A stretch of DNA of 57,213 bases from Nitrososphaerota archaeon (GTDB lineage Archaea; Thermoproteota; Nitrososphaeria; Nitrososphaerales; Nitrosopumilaceae), in NCBI GenBank assembly GCA_028867785.1, contig JAGWFS010000014.1, forward strand, positions 1 to 57,213, given 5' to 3'. The notes under the pieces were generated by a model that had not been told where the DNA came from, did no database searches, and worked only from the letters and a program-made list of their open reading frames with translations. This document shows positions 42,032 to 51,013 of the stretch, in pieces (the first letter of the stretch is position 1; the number at the start of each line of letters is the position of its first letter). Made by a program: the position numbers and the translations under genes.

Positions 42032-42877
42032 TTGTGGAAACCAAACTGTATAGCTGTAGGTGATTCTAGGGATCTTTCTAAAATTGAAAAAAATTCCGTG
42101 TCGCTTACCGTTACATCCCCACCATATCACAATGCCATAAACTATGACGAACACCAGTCGAGCCAAAAGTGGTACCGAGGCAACGTCGGAGCTCCGGTAG
42201 ATACGTGGGTTGAGGAAATGCGCCAGGTCTTTTCCCAGGTGTACCAAGTGACCAAGCCGGGTGGATACTGCTGCATAGTCATTGGAAACGAGATAGTGGA
42301 AGAAAAAAACAAGCTTCCCCTGCCTGCAATGCTCTCAGTTGAGCTCACAAAAGAAGAGATTGGATGGAAGTTCTTTGAGGAAATCATATGGAACAAGGTG
42401 ACTGGGGGGAAAAAGAGGTTCCGAGTTACCGTGCAGCACCCGTATCCTACATATTACTATCCGAACATCATGCATGAGCAGATTATAATACTGCGAAAGA
42501 AGCCGTTTCACAACGTAAAAGACAGGAAAAGCAAGCTTGTGATAGGCAACCTGATGAAAAAAGAGATGGCAAACTCGGTGTGGCATATAGCGCCTGTCCC
42601 TCCAAGTTACCGAAAGTACCATCCTGCGGCCTTTCCAGAGGAGATTCCGTACAGGCTTGTGCAGCTTTACAGCAACGTGGGTGATCTGGTCCTTGACCCC
42701 TTTGTGGGAAGCGGACAGACAACGAAGATGGCCAAGTTTTTGAAGCGAAGATACATAGGAGTTGACAAGTCGGAAAAATATGTCGAGGTTGCAACAAGGA
42801 GGACTGCAGAACCCTCGCTGCTACGCAGGATGCAGCTTGTGCCAAACTGGAAATTGCCGGCGCCACTTGATTCATAG
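42032..42877 (+). CDS. DNA methyltransferase, beta class (TSPPY)
   Basis: 281 residues (TTG start). Motif IV TSPPYHN at about 28-34 precedes motif I DPFVGSGQTT at about 225, the order of beta-class amino-methyltransferases; SPPY is usual for N4-cytosine enzymes. No restriction gene is adjacent, so it may be an orphan methylase. Recognition sequence unknown. Confidence 0.88.
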   Translation: MWKPNCIAVGDSRDLSKIEKNSVSLTVTSPPYHNAINYDEHQSSQKWYRGNVGAPVDTWVEEMRQVFSQVYQVTKPGGYCCIVIGNEIVEEKNKLPLPAMLSVELTKEEIGWKFFEEIIWNKVTGGKKRFRVTVQHPYPTYYYPNIMHEQIIILRKKPFHNVKDRKSKLVIGNLMKKEMANSVWHIAPVPPSYRKYHPAAFPEEIPYRLVQLYSNVGDLVLDPFVGSGQTTKMAKFLKRRYIGVDKSEKYVEVATRRTAEPSLLRRMQLVPNWKLPAPLDS

Positions 42878-42931
42878 CTATGCATAAAACAAGATCGTAA
42901 AGGTTATCTATCAAGTCTAGTCAAACAAGCC

Positions 42932-43135
42932 ATGGTAAGCACTAACAGCAAGTCGTATTTTCGAGAGGTAGAAAAAAGCCATCGAACCTACAATGCTGCA
43001 CTGAAGAGGGCGGGATCCAGGCAATCCATGATGAATCTTTTCTGGAGACACAAGAGACAGCACGAGGCCCTCCTAAGAAAACATCTCAAAGACGAGATGT
43101 TGCAAGTAATTCAACTAAAAAAGAAATTCAAATAA
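42932..43135 (+). CDS. Small basic protein
   Basis: 67 residues, very basic and helical (FREVEKSHRTYNAALKRAG, LFWRHKRQHEALLRKHL). ATG 42932. Probable nucleic acid binder by charge; no family recognised. Confidence 0.5.
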   Translation: MVSTNSKSYFREVEKSHRTYNAALKRAGSRQSMMNLFWRHKRQHEALLRKHLKDEMLQVIQLKKKFK

Positions 43136-43169
43136 TTTCTTCTTTTTCTTTGATTGCTCTGAACACTGT

Positions 43170-43340
43170 CTAATTGTTGCTAAAAGAACTCTGCCACACT
43201 TTTACAACGCTTGCATCAGAGCCCTTTTCGCTTCTCTTGGCAATCTTTGCCTTGTTCTCAATGTGTTGCGGGGTGTTTACGTGGCTTTCTGTCTCCTTTT
43301 CATCTATGTCCTGCAGACAGATGTTGCAACGTATGGACAT
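43170..43340 (-). CDS. C2H2-like zinc-finger miniprotein
   Basis: 56 residues from ATG 43340. Single finger CNICLQDIDEKETESHVNTP with the second His in QHIE: C-x2-C then two His. Basic tail. Stand-alone fingers of this kind recur in this window (also 53542 and 53694). Confidence 0.6.
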   Translation of the reverse strand: MSIRCNICLQDIDEKETESHVNTPQHIENKAKIAKRSEKGSDASVVKVWQSSFSNN

Positions 43341-43531
43341 GTAATCAAGGAAGAAAAAGTTCTCTATAATAACATGGTGATTGGAAATCAGATTTATTGT
43401 ATTACATCTCAGAGCGATAATTGTAGGAAGGAAGTAACGATCACCGTCGCAAACTTTGATGATCAATTTTTTAGAAATTTTAGAGCGCTAATGTTATATC
43501 CATGTTGATTTACTGGTATTGATAATTACTT

Positions 43532-43592
43532 GTCAAGGGGACATGGAACTGATTTTCACGCAAACGGGGAGTACGCGTGACGCCCCCTTGAC
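43532..43592. ncRNA. Candidate structured RNA
   Basis: A 9-bp stem GTCAAGGGG (43532-43540) / CCCCTTGAC (43584-43592) encloses an asymmetric internal loop and a 6-bp stem TCACGC (43556-43561) / GCGTGA (43575-43580) with a 13-base loop. The sequence ACA follows the basal stem on either strand, recalling H/ACA guide RNAs. It lies in a 374-base gap without genes. Strand not settled; a TATA-like AAATATCAT at about 43611-43620 favours minus. Confidence 0.4.
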
Positions 43593-43714
43593 ATTGCGAT
43601 CTTGATCGGACTATGATATTTAGATTTATCTACTGTTTTATGCGTGCTGTACGCCTAGATGCCTATTTTTACGGCAAAAATGTAACGATGCTTCTTTTTG
43701 CAAAATGAGGTGAC

Positions 43715-44770
43715 TTATTTTTCTACAATGTACTCGTCATCAACTTCCATGCCGAAATGCCTTCCAGTAGCTGACTTGGCATGTGCAAGTACCATGTCAC
43801 CCCTCTTGAGGTGTGTTACAGATACCAGGTGGCCGTTTGGACGAACAAATCGAATCGTCTCAGCATTTTGTGCAATGATGCCGCCTACCTCGCCGCCGAC
43901 TTGAGCTTTGATCATCAGCATCGGCCTGCTTTCTATCTTTGAACGGCCGACAGTGGCTCGTCTTGCTCTTCCATGCGAATCAGTCACCAGTACCTCAGAT
44001 CCTGTTTCAAGTTCTGAAAGGTATTTCGTAGTTCCGTCAGGCGACAGGGTGTAGCAGTGGACTGCCCCCGCATTTACTCGAAACGGCCTTGGCGATGTAA
44101 AAGAAGAGCCGACTGACTCGTTGTGTACTAAAAACAAAAAGTTTGACCTGCTTCCTATGAGCATCCCCTCGCCTCTTCCAAGCATCGATGCAGTGTCGAC
44201 GCAGACACGCTCTCCGTTTCCGACCTCTTTTATCTCAAGAATCTTTGCGGGTCTGAGCTCAAAGCTTCTTGTCCCAAGGTAGACAAGCGCCTCCTTTACC
44301 TCGTTGAGCGAACCTGTGGAAAATATGACGCCGTCTACTCCGATCTCAAGTATGGAGAACATCTTTCGGACCTCTTCTGGGGAATTGGCAATGGCAAATA
44401 TTTTTGTGTGAATCTTGTGCAGCTTTGCAATGATGTTCTCAAGCGGGATTATCTTCCAGTCCTTTACCTCCACTACGACAAAGTCAAGTCCCTCCTTTGA
44501 TGCCTGCAGTATCTTTTCAATGTCTGCGTTTGAAAGCACCTTGAACTTCATGCCTGTCTTTCTCCTGCTCCCCTTTACGGCCTTGTCCACTATTACGTAA
44601 TCTGCATTCTGGGACGTGTGGATTGTAGCAAGTCTTGTCTTGAGCCCCTTGAGAGAAGAGGGGTCTACGTTGACAATCTTGATTCCCTCCTTTCCTATCT
44701 CTGTTAAAAATCTGGCAAGCTGGCCCCGAGGTACTTTTGGGGCAATGACTAGTTCCCTATTTTTTGCCAA
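43715..44770 (-). CDS. aroB': 3-dehydroquinate synthase II (archaeal AroB')
   Basis: 351 residues. Archaeal enzyme that makes dehydroquinate from the aldolase product: SEVLVTDSHGRARRATVGRS, KSRPMLMIKAQVGGE-like run and FRVNAGAVHCYTLSPDG. TTG start overlaps the aroA' end by 14 bases, the usual pairing. Confidence 0.94.
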   Translation of the reverse strand: MAKNRELVIAPKVPRGQLARFLTEIGKEGIKIVNVDPSSLKGLKTRLATIHTSQNADYVIVDKAVKGSRRKTGMKFKVLSNADIEKILQASKEGLDFVVVEVKDWKIIPLENIIAKLHKIHTKIFAIANSPEEVRKMFSILEIGVDGVIFSTGSLNEVKEALVYLGTRSFELRPAKILEIKEVGNGERVCVDTASMLGRGEGMLIGSRSNFLFLVHNESVGSSFTSPRPFRVNAGAVHCYTLSPDGTTKYLSELETGSEVLVTDSHGRARRATVGRSKIESRPMLMIKAQVGGEVGGIIAQNAETIRFVRPNGHLVSVTHLKRGDMVLAHAKSATGRHFGMEVDDEYIVEK

Positions 44771-45545
44771 GATATTTTGCAGCTTCCTTTGCAGTCTCTT
44801 TTCTAAATATTATTGCAGCAAGGGCATGTGTCATGCCTGCGGGATTTGCATGCTCAAAGATGTTTCTGCCGTACGTTACTCCCTTGGCGCCTGCCTGCAT
44901 TGCTTCTTCCGTCATTTGCAAAATGTCCCTGTCTGTTTTTGCCTTGGGGCCTCCTGCAATTACTACTGGAACTGGGGTGCTCTTGACTATCTTTGAAAAC
45001 GAGTCAACGTCTCCCGTGTAAAGCGTCTTGACAATGTCTGCTCCGCACTCGGCACCAATTCTTGCCACGTGCCCGACTATTGCCGGATCATGCGGGTTCT
45101 TTACATTCTCTCCTCTTGGATACATCATTGCAAGCAGAGGCATGCTCCATTTGTGGCAGTCGTCTGCAATTCTGCCAAGCTGCTCTAGCATCTCTGGCTC
45201 TTCTTTTCCGCCAATGTTGATGTGCAGAGACACTCCGTCAGCGCCAAGTCGCATGGCCTCTTCGACAGAACCGGTGAGCATCTTTCTGTTTGGAGACATG
45301 GAAAGTGATGTGCTTGCAGAATAGTGCACAAGCAATCCAATCTTTGTCGGCCTGGGGAGATTCTTGAAAATTCCCTTGTTGATTATGACCGATGTTAATC
45401 CGAAATTCTGGCATGTGTATATCAATGGATAAGGATCCTCTATTCCCTTCATTGGGCCGCTTGATATTCCGTGGTCCATCGGGATGCAGAGCATCTTGCC
45501 GTTTCGTAGTATGCGATTCATTCGAATCTGGAAACCGCTAACCAT
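44757..45545 (-). CDS. aroA': ADTH synthase (archaeal AroA')
   Basis: 262 residues. Class I aldolase family; MDHGISSGPMKG near the N-terminus, GADGVSLHINIGG, and the Schiff-base Lys region ECGADIVKTLYTGD. It makes 2-amino-3,7-dideoxy-D-threo-hept-6-ulosonate, the entry to the archaeal shikimate pathway. With AroB', D, E, K, A and C the route to chorismate is complete in this window. Confidence 0.94.
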   Translation of the reverse strand: MVSGFQIRMNRILRNGKMLCIPMDHGISSGPMKGIEDPYPLIYTCQNFGLTSVIINKGIFKNLPRPTKIGLLVHYSASTSLSMSPNRKMLTGSVEEAMRLGADGVSLHINIGGKEEPEMLEQLGRIADDCHKWSMPLLAMMYPRGENVKNPHDPAIVGHVARIGAECGADIVKTLYTGDVDSFSKIVKSTPVPVVIAGGPKAKTDRDILQMTEEAMQAGAKGVTYGRNIFEHANPAGMTHALAAIIFRKETAKEAAKYLGKK

Positions 45546-45699
45546 TGGAGTTAATCGTTGGTGAGCCCTACTTAAAAATAGCGGGTTTTGTTGGACGATT
45601 CAACATTGCATGAGATGGTTTCGTATGGATTTTACCCCGTGCGGTTTTCGTTTTTCTCTTCAGTACCATTAAATACAATACAGGAAGATCAAAAACCAA

Positions 45700-46818
45700 T
45701 TGAGCCAGCTAACCCAGCAGCTTCATAGATCAGAAATAGGAGATGTCTTGGAAAATTCTCTTGCCGGTACAAGGCCGGGACATGACGAATGCCTGAGACT
45801 TTTGGAATCTGACGACGTTCACCTGATGGGTCTTGTTGGTGGATATCTTACACGCAAAAAGTTTGGCAAGACAGCCTCTTTTGTAAACAACATGATACTA
45901 AATTACACCAACGTATGCATTACTGATTGCAAATTCTGTGCATTTTACAGACCGCCGGGACACGACGAGTCCTATACTGCATCCCTTGAGCAGGTGGAGG
46001 CAAGGATGAAAGCTGCGTGGGACATGTTTGGAATAACACAAGTGATGTTTCAGGGAGGACACAATCCAAAACTCAAGATTGAATACTATGAAGATGCGTT
46101 TAGGATGATTCGCTCCAAGTTTCCCAAAGTCGGAGTTCACGCACTTTCCGCATCTGAAATCGACATGATATCAAAAGTGGAGCATACAAGCACAAAGGAA
46201 GTTCTTGCAAGACTAAAAGATGCAGGACTGCAGTCGGTGCCAGGTGCAGGTGCCGAGATCCTAGTTGACAGCGTAAAACAGGTAATCAGCCCTAAAAAGA
46301 TCTCAAGTGACACATGGCTTAGAATAATGGAGGAGGCTCACGCACTTGACATTCCATCCTCTGCCACGATGATGTACGGACATGTGGAGACAAAAAAAGA
46401 TATTGCAGAGCACTTTGTAAAGATTGCAAAGCTGCAGGAAAAGAGCCGCGGGTTCATGGCGTTCATCCCGTGGAGTTTTGAGCCAAACAATACGCAGATG
46501 CAAAAAGACGAGACAGTAAAGTATTCTGCGGGGGGAACCGAGCTGTTGAAGATGATTGCAATATCCCGGATAATGTATGACGGGCTGATACCTCACATCC
46601 AGTCGTCCTGGCTTACTAACGGCATTGCTATGGCACAGATGGCGCTGCAGTATGGCGCAGACGACTTTGGTGGAACGCTCTTGGGCGAGGAGGTCGTGTC
46701 ATGCACGGGCGCAAGGTCGACTGAGCTTACCGCACCAAAAATCATCGAGTCTGTAAAGCAGATAGGATATAACGTAGAAGAGCGCGACAACTTTTACAAC
46801 GTCGTAAAGACGCACTAG
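45700..46818 (+). CDS. mqnC: Radical SAM enzyme, MqnC/CofH family
   Basis: 372 residues (TTG start). Radical SAM motif CITDCKFCAFYRPPGHDE (CxxxCxxC) near residue 74. CofH (F420) and MqnC (futalosine menaquinone) are close relatives. PPGHDE after the cluster motif and the adjacent UbiD decarboxylase favour MqnC; CofH is the alternative. Convergent with ubiD, four-base overlap. Confidence 0.8.
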   Translation: MSQLTQQLHRSEIGDVLENSLAGTRPGHDECLRLLESDDVHLMGLVGGYLTRKKFGKTASFVNNMILNYTNVCITDCKFCAFYRPPGHDESYTASLEQVEARMKAAWDMFGITQVMFQGGHNPKLKIEYYEDAFRMIRSKFPKVGVHALSASEIDMISKVEHTSTKEVLARLKDAGLQSVPGAGAEILVDSVKQVISPKKISSDTWLRIMEEAHALDIPSSATMMYGHVETKKDIAEHFVKIAKLQEKSRGFMAFIPWSFEPNNTQMQKDETVKYSAGGTELLKMIAISRIMYDGLIPHIQSSWLTNGIAMAQMALQYGADDFGGTLLGEEVVSCTGARSTELTAPKIIESVKQIGYNVEERDNFYNVVKTH

Positions 46819-48257
46819 ATGCCGTAGCCTGACCACTTGGAATCTACAAGTTTTCTTGTATCTTCGTCTGACTTGACAAGTTCCTGTATCTCCCTCTGGT
46901 ATCCTTCCTCCTTTGTCTTTTGGGTTGCATCTATTCCAAGCTTAGAGCCGAGGTTGACAAGGGGGGATGCCGGGTCAAGCGTATCGGTTGGAGTGTTGCT
47001 GATTATGGCAACATCCCTTGCAGCGTCTGCACGAGTTGTGATTGCCCAGATTACATCGTTCATGTCGTGAACGTTGACGTCTTCGTCGACTACGACGAAT
47101 ATTTTTGTCAGCGAGAGCTGGCCCATGCCCCACAGGCCCATCATCACTTTTTTTGCCTGCCCGGGGTATCTCTTTTTGATTGAAATTATCGCCATCCCTT
47201 GGAACCATCCTGCTGCAGGCATTGCAAAGTCTACCACTTCTGGATGGAACATCCTGACAAGCGGAAGAAACGAGCGCTCGATTACCTTTCCAATGTATGC
47301 ATCCTCAAGTATGGGTTTGCCGACTATGGTGGTAAGATAAATTGGTTTTTCCCTTCGCATTATTCCAGTCAGCGTAAATGCCGGGTAAGGCTCGGGAGGG
47401 GTATAGTATCCAGTATGATCACCAAACGGCCCCTCTGTTCTAATGTCTGAAGGGTCTACGTATCCCTCAAGTACAATCTCTGCATTTGCGGGAACCTCAA
47501 GGTCCACCGTTCTGCACTTGACTGTCTTGATTCCTGTCTTTCGCGTAATTCCGGCAAAAACATACTTGTCCAGTCCCTCCGGTACCGGTGCAACCGCAGA
47601 AAATACTGTCGCAGGGTCTGCGCCAATTATTACTGCTACCTCTATCTTATCTCCTGCATCCTTTTTGATGTCGGCATGGTGTGCACCACGCTTGTGTTTC
47701 TGCCAGTGCATGAGAGCATGTGTCCTGTCAATTACCTGCATCCTGTATACGCCAAGGTTTCGAACCCCGGTCTCTGGATGCTTTGTCGCAACAAGGCCAA
47801 ACGTGATGAATCTTCCCGCATCTTTTGGCCACGTCTTCAAGATTGGAATTTTATCAAGTGACGGCGAGTCTTCGAACACCTCGGTCACAGGCCCGCTCTT
47901 TTGCAGTTTTGGAGCAATGTCTGTTATCTTTGAGAGTTCTGGAAGTTTTCTTAATTTGTCAAAGAGTCCTGTCGGAACTTCCATGCGGGTCATGTCAACA
48001 ATTCTCTGACCAATCTCTGTAAAGTCAGAATTTTCAAGGCCAATCTCGAGTCGCTTCATGGAGCCAAACGCATTTCCCAAAACAGGCATGTCGTGATTTT
48101 TTACATTTTCAAAAAGAACTGCAGGTCCGTTTGAGTACATGACTCGGCTGAGAATCTCCGAAATCTCGAGATTTGAATCAACCTGTGTCCTTACTCTTTT
48201 TAGTTCTCCTGCTTTTTCCAGCTTGTCTACAAATTCTGGAAGATCCTCAATCGGCAC
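46815..48257 (-). CDS. UbiD-family decarboxylase
   Basis: 480 residues (GTG start). UbiD signatures: PILKTWPKDAGRFITFG, DIRTEGPFGDHTGYYTPPEP and YIGKVIERSFLPLVRM with the conserved Glu/Arg/Glu network. These enzymes use prenylated FMN to decarboxylate aromatic acids. Beside MqnC-like it may serve late menaquinone synthesis. Confidence 0.9.
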   Translation of the reverse strand: MPIEDLPEFVDKLEKAGELKRVRTQVDSNLEISEILSRVMYSNGPAVLFENVKNHDMPVLGNAFGSMKRLEIGLENSDFTEIGQRIVDMTRMEVPTGLFDKLRKLPELSKITDIAPKLQKSGPVTEVFEDSPSLDKIPILKTWPKDAGRFITFGLVATKHPETGVRNLGVYRMQVIDRTHALMHWQKHKRGAHHADIKKDAGDKIEVAVIIGADPATVFSAVAPVPEGLDKYVFAGITRKTGIKTVKCRTVDLEVPANAEIVLEGYVDPSDIRTEGPFGDHTGYYTPPEPYPAFTLTGIMRREKPIYLTTIVGKPILEDAYIGKVIERSFLPLVRMFHPEVVDFAMPAAGWFQGMAIISIKKRYPGQAKKVMMGLWGMGQLSLTKIFVVVDEDVNVHDMNDVIWAITTRADAARDVAIISNTPTDTLDPASPLVNLGSKLGIDATQKTKEEGYQREIQELVKSDEDTRKLVDSKWSGYGI

Positions 48258-48366
48258 ACGTCTACTGACTTCGTATCCAGTATAAGCTTAACTGGTTTTG
48301 CACGTGGGTGACTGCGAGCACTTGCGACAAAAGGACTTTAATTATGCCGCGCGAAAATGGCTCTAG

Positions 48367-48597
48367 TTGTCGGGCCAAAAATGTGCCGTCTGCGGTGGAG
48401 GGGGAAAGATTGTCCTCTTGGATACTGTATGTTCATTTTGCAACGGGACGGGAGAGTCAAGCAAGACTGCGGAGAGCTACATGAAGTCCCACATCTGCCA
48501 GTGCATATTTCTTGACCGGATAACGTGCCCGCTCTGCGGAAAAAAATGCCATCATGATACTCCAAACAAACCCAAAGTTCTGATTGGACCGGTCTAG
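48367..48597 (+). CDS. DnaJ-type zinc-finger small protein
   Basis: 76 residues (TTG start). CAVCGGGGK and CSFCNGTGE repeat the CxxCxGxG form of DnaJ zinc centres; CPLCGKKCHH adds another zinc site. No J-domain. Possibly a chaperone-like or RNA-linked zinc protein. Convergent and overlapping the next gene by four bases. Confidence 0.7.
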   Translation: MSGQKCAVCGGGGKIVLLDTVCSFCNGTGESSKTAESYMKSHICQCIFLDRITCPLCGKKCHHDTPNKPKVLIGPV

Positions 48598-49031
48598 ATT
48601 ATTGGCGGCAATTCGTTTTTCTTGTCGTGTCCGCCGGAACCGAACCTGCAGTAAAAGCACTGGTCTGACTGCATGTACTTTAGCTTCTCTACCTTGATTG
48701 CTCCAATCTTGAGTGCAATCTTTGTAAGCATCCTGTACTTGAAAGGCATTGACGGGATTACCTCATTTAGGTAGACGCGATAGTGGTCGGGGCAGAACTT
48801 TAGAGTTACATTGCTTGCCTCCCTTGCGGTCTCGCCCACTGTCTTTGCCACGTTTATCTGCTCTCTGATGTATTCGTGCTTTGGGCAAGGACAGTTCCTT
48901 CCTCCCGGATGCTTGTATGCAGGAGTGTTTTTCCAGTCAAATTCGGGGTATTCCTTCTCAAAGTCGTCCAATGCGTAAGATCGGGCTTTGCATCTTATAA
49001 AACTTCTAGAACCTGCTCCTTCGCTGATCAA
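48594..49031 (-). CDS. Cys-rich hypothetical protein
   Basis: 145 residues (TTG start). Cys clusters: NCPCPKHEYI, KFCPDHYRVY and, at the end, QCFYCRFGSGGHD. Probably binds zinc or a cluster. Family not recognised. Confidence 0.65.
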   Translation of the reverse strand: MISEGAGSRSFIRCKARSYALDDFEKEYPEFDWKNTPAYKHPGGRNCPCPKHEYIREQINVAKTVGETAREASNVTLKFCPDHYRVYLNEVIPSMPFKYRMLTKIALKIGAIKVEKLKYMQSDQCFYCRFGSGGHDKKNELPPII

Positions 49032-49067
49032 AATGTAAATAAACTACTTCAATCAGAGATTTAGCAC

Positions 49068-49589
49068 ATGTCCAAAGAAACCAAGCCAAAAAGAACACGT
49101 TCTACTAAAAAAGTTTCAGGGGGGGATTCTCCTCATACTGCCGAATTGGAGGCAAAAATAGCAGAGCTTGAAGCCAAGCTTGCTAACCTGTCTTCACAGG
49201 TAAAGCCAGCGGAACACAAGCCTGCTCATACTTCACCACCGCCGGCTCCAAAACCAGAGCCAGCAAAACCAAGACCTGCCGCATCAGGTCCGACACACGG
49301 CACTCTGCCAGCTGGAATGAAACCGACACCACCACCGGCTCCAAAACCCGAGCCAAAATATGAGAGTCACTCTGCTCCAAAAGTGGGAGAGGTTGCACCG
49401 GCGTATGCACAGATTAGCTCTACAGGCTATACCGGAAACAAATACTATGCAACAAGAACAAGATTATCGTATCATCCTGCAAACAAACAGTTCAAGGGTG
49501 CGCCGTCAAGCACAACTGCACCGCCCGCTCCGGAACCGGCCAAACCAAAAGCACAGCGTGGTACGCTGCCGGCAGGCTACAAGCCTTAA
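49068..49589 (+). CDS. Pro/Ala-rich protein with short coiled coil
   Basis: 173 residues. Basic start (KETKPKRTRSTKK), a coiled coil (ELEAKIAELEAKLANLSSQV), then Pro/Ala/Lys-rich linkers with repeated PPAPKPEPAKP and GTLPAG(M/Y)KP units (at about 85 and at the end). No domain recognised; possibly a scaffold. Overlaps the bcp end. Confidence 0.6.
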   Translation: MSKETKPKRTRSTKKVSGGDSPHTAELEAKIAELEAKLANLSSQVKPAEHKPAHTSPPPAPKPEPAKPRPAASGPTHGTLPAGMKPTPPPAPKPEPKYESHSAPKVGEVAPAYAQISSTGYTGNKYYATRTRLSYHPANKQFKGAPSSTTAPPAPEPAKPKAQRGTLPAGYKP

Positions 49590-50044
49590 TTCTTAAAGGC
49601 TTCGAAAACTTCTTGCGCGTGTCCTGCAGGTTTTACTTTTTCAAAAACCTTCAACACCTTTCCTTTTTCGTCAACTAGGAAGGTTGTCCTGTTTACTCCC
49701 ATGTATTCACGTCCCATGAACTGCTTCTTTCCCCAGACGCCAAATTTCTTTGCAACATCCTTTTCAGTATCTGCAAGAAGTATGAATGGAACGCTCATCT
49801 TTTCACCAAACTTTTTGTGGGATTCCTCGTCATCCGGGCTGACACCTACTATCTCAATTCCTGCACTCTGAAATTTCTTGTAATCCCGGGCAAACTCGGC
49901 TGCCTCGGTCGTGCATCCGGGTGTGAAATCCTTTGGGTAAAAATAAACTACGTATCTTTTTCCCTTGAGGTCTGACTTTTTGACTAGTTTTCCCTCGGAA
50001 TCCCTGAGGGCAAAATCAGGGACTGTATCCCCTTCGGACAGCAT
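49586..50044 (-). CDS. bcp: Peroxiredoxin (Bcp/PrxQ), 1-Cys form
   Basis: 152 residues. Peroxidatic Cys in DFTPGCTTEAAEF. The second Cys usually five residues later in Bcp (CTTEAC) is Ala here, so this looks like a 1-Cys form needing an external thiol. VSPDDEESHKKF and NRTTFLVDEKGKV fit the family. Confidence 0.93.
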   Translation of the reverse strand: MLSEGDTVPDFALRDSEGKLVKKSDLKGKRYVVYFYPKDFTPGCTTEAAEFARDYKKFQSAGIEIVGVSPDDEESHKKFGEKMSVPFILLADTEKDVAKKFGVWGKKQFMGREYMGVNRTTFLVDEKGKVLKVFEKVKPAGHAQEVFEAFKN

Positions 50045-50131
50045 GAGAGAAAGTGTGGACTTGTCCCTACTTAATTTTTGTCACGATTTTCGAATCTTTT
50101 ATATGGTATTTCACAAGGCTAGACCTTTGTA

Positions 50132-50842
50132 ATGATAAATCCACGTGCATGGTTTGCAGAATCGATAGGAACGTTCTGTCTTGTGTTCTTTGGTCCAGTT
50201 GCCATCACTTTGTCAGTTATAGTATTTGGAAATGGAACTCTTACCCCCGAGTCACTGCTTGTTATCGCATTTGCTCACGGTGCTGCAATAGGGTTAATGG
50301 TGTATACATTTGGGCATGTCTCAGGCGGACACTTTAACCCTGCAATTACATTGTCTTTTCTTGCTACAAAGAGAATCAATGTAAAGAACGCCATAGGATA
50401 CATCGGATGCCAACTTATCGGTGCCGTGATTGCCGCTGCTGCAAACAAGGTTATACTTCCTGCAAGCGAGAAGGTAAAATATGGAGTCCAGACAGGTCCT
50501 AGCGCTCTGATTGGAAACAGTGTTACTGCAGGATTTACAGTTGAAGCTATACTGACGTTCTTCTTGGTTACTACTGTATTCATGACGGTACTGCACAAAA
50601 AGGCAGCAGCCGGGCTGTATGGATTTACAATAGGCGGAATGATATTTCTAGATCACATTGTGGGCGTACCGCTTACTGGTGCAAGCATGAACCCTGCAAG
50701 AACATTTGGTCCGGCATTGATATCAGGATACTGGGATTATCACTGGATGTACTGGGCAGGACCAATAGTTGGCGGAGTAATTGCAGGACTGATCATGAAC
50801 TATGTGTTCGTAAAAAAGTCAGAGCAAGAAGCTTCTGTATAG
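50132..50842 (+). CDS. Aquaporin (MIP family)
   Basis: 236 residues, six membrane helices. NPA motifs in GHFNPAITLS and ASMNPARTFGP with the Arg of the selectivity filter following the second. Carries water, possibly also ammonia or small solutes. Just upstream of tRNA-Arg. Confidence 0.94.
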   Translation: MINPRAWFAESIGTFCLVFFGPVAITLSVIVFGNGTLTPESLLVIAFAHGAAIGLMVYTFGHVSGGHFNPAITLSFLATKRINVKNAIGYIGCQLIGAVIAAAANKVILPASEKVKYGVQTGPSALIGNSVTAGFTVEAILTFFLVTTVFMTVLHKKAAAGLYGFTIGGMIFLDHIVGVPLTGASMNPARTFGPALISGYWDYHWMYWAGPIVGGVIAGLIMNYVFVKKSEQEASV

Positions 50843-50893
50843 GTTTTTACTCTCTGAAATGATTATAACGGGATGTCTGGCAGGTTTCTTTGT

Positions 50894-50968
50894 GGACCCG
50901 TAGCACAGCTTGGATAGTGCGGCCGCTTGCGGAGCGGCAGGTCGTGGGTTCGAGTCCCCCCGGGCCCG
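50894..50968 (+). tRNA. tRNA-Arg(GCG), attachment site of right element
   Basis: Cloverleaf: acceptor GGACCCG/CGGGCCC, D-stem GCAC/GTGC, anticodon stem GCCGC/GCGGC with loop TTGCGGA (anticodon GCG), T-loop TTCGAGT. Two mismatches: A3-C70 (50896/50965) and T50-C64 (50945/50959). Both involve the 3' strand from 50956 on. An integrase gene begins 45 bases downstream on the same strand, so the 3' end is probably the attachment site. Confidence 0.9.
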
Positions 50969-51013
50969 CTTCAATATTGAGATTTATTAGGATTCCATCC
51001 TATAACATCCCCA

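Noticed and set aside
43263-43508. Plus-strand frame of 81 codons
   Set aside because: Overlaps the C2H2 miniprotein and its upstream region; no motif, no promoter.
50053-50337. Plus-strand frame overlapping the aquaporin start
   Set aside because: Alternative frame of the aquaporin gene, Cys-rich by chance.
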